Origin: Planctomycetota bacterium
GTDB taxonomy: Bacteria > Planctomycetota > Phycisphaerae > Phycisphaerales > SM1A02
Direction: 5' to 3'
Length of the DNA: 13,629 nucleotides
Assembly (NCBI GenBank): GCA_003671065.1
Contig: QWPU01000042.1
Location: 1-13,629, forward strand
In this document: positions 13,515 to 13,629 of the stretch, piece by piece
Numbering within the stretch: position 1 is the first letter of the stretch
How the letters are laid out: the number at the start of each line of letters is the position of its first letter
Position numbers and translations under genes: made by a program
The notes under the pieces: model-generated
Told to the model about the DNA's origin: nothing
The model's database searches: none
What the model saw: only the letters and a program-made list of their open reading frames with translations

Positions 13515-13629
13515 AGGATGGAAGAATGGTTTCTTCATCGCCGCAGCCGATGGAAGTTACAGCATGACCATTCGCGGCTCGACGCAGATTCGATTTGCGT
13601 TTGATCACCGTTACTCGGCGACTGAAAGC
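13396..13629 (+). CDS. Porin-like reading frame (phosphate-selective porin O/P type), 5' end replaced, 3' end outside window
   Basis: From 13516 the frame reads GWKNGFFIAAADGSYSMTIR and then GSTQIRFAFDHRYSATES to the window end. The pattern DGFFI-x-SADG-x(3-4)-L-x-I-x-G-x-xQ-x-RF is typical of the first strands of phosphate-selective porin O/P-type outer-membrane barrels, common in Planctomycetes. The frame stays open upstream through the mutase fragment, where the first ATG is at 13396, but those 40 residues are just out-of-frame mutase sequence. No signal peptide is visible, which an outer-membrane porin needs. The gene may therefore be a 5'-truncated pseudogene, may start at a site I cannot identify, or may be a chimeric junction. 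The family assignment rests on about 38 residues. Confidence 0.5.
   Translation, partial: MNQACITRLIHSANHGLSKRSPIRGITTRARSFARWTTTAGWKNGFFIAAADGSYSMTIRGSTQIRFAFDHRYSATES

Noticed and set aside
13407..13604. 65-codon frame continuing from the mutase fragment
   Set aside because: Only the first part is mutase-like; after 13514 the real signal moves to a different frame, so this is not a gene.

Overview
The window looks like chromosomal DNA of a Gram-negative bacterium, most likely a planctomycete of the Phycisphaerae type. The evidence is moderate GC richness, a large secreted subtilase with an Asp-rich calcium-loop-like segment, a DUF1573-like CGC protein, a set of signal-peptide proteins with no recognisable family, and a porin-like N terminus at the right edge. 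This placement is inference; there is no rRNA or other marker gene to confirm it.

Left part (1-9229). A secreted subtilisin-like protease (1-1030, minus, running off the left edge) is divergent from a 3-hydroxybutyryl-CoA dehydrogenase (1279-2151, plus). The dehydrogenase converges, with only 9 bp between stop codons, on a very large SF1 helicase-nuclease (2161-7383, minus). This single polypeptide carries a transglutaminase-like Cys-His domain, DUF4011, a UPF1-like helicase core and a C-terminal Vsr-like (MTES_1575) nuclease. The helicase is divergent from the large subunit of a B12-dependent acyl-CoA mutase (7556-9229, plus). The mutase's diagnostic residues (Phe81, Gln204, Ala113) point to isobutyryl-CoA/butyryl-CoA mutase, not methylmalonyl-CoA mutase. 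The dehydrogenase and mutase both fit short- and branched-chain acyl-CoA metabolism. The helicase between them is more likely a genome-defence or nucleic-acid-processing gene.

Right part (9230-13629). Four tightly spaced plus-strand genes encode exported or membrane-anchored proteins: a DUF1573-like anchored protein, a 137-residue protein with ten cysteines in the mature part, a protein with a 12-bp tandem repeat coding an acidic spacer, and a 467-residue helical protein. The first three are separated by 18 bp and by a 1-base stop/start overlap, so they are very probably an operon; the fourth follows after 64 bp. I cannot assign functions to the last three.

The right edge holds the oddest structure. 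A stretch of about 125 bp (13390-13514) is about 90% identical, counted by eye, to an internal piece of the mutase gene (8718-8842) in the same orientation 4672 bp away. It is joined, in a different reading frame, to what reads as the start of a phosphate-selective-porin-like barrel (13516-13629, cut by the window end). No tRNA, rRNA, CRISPR array or insertion sequence was seen.
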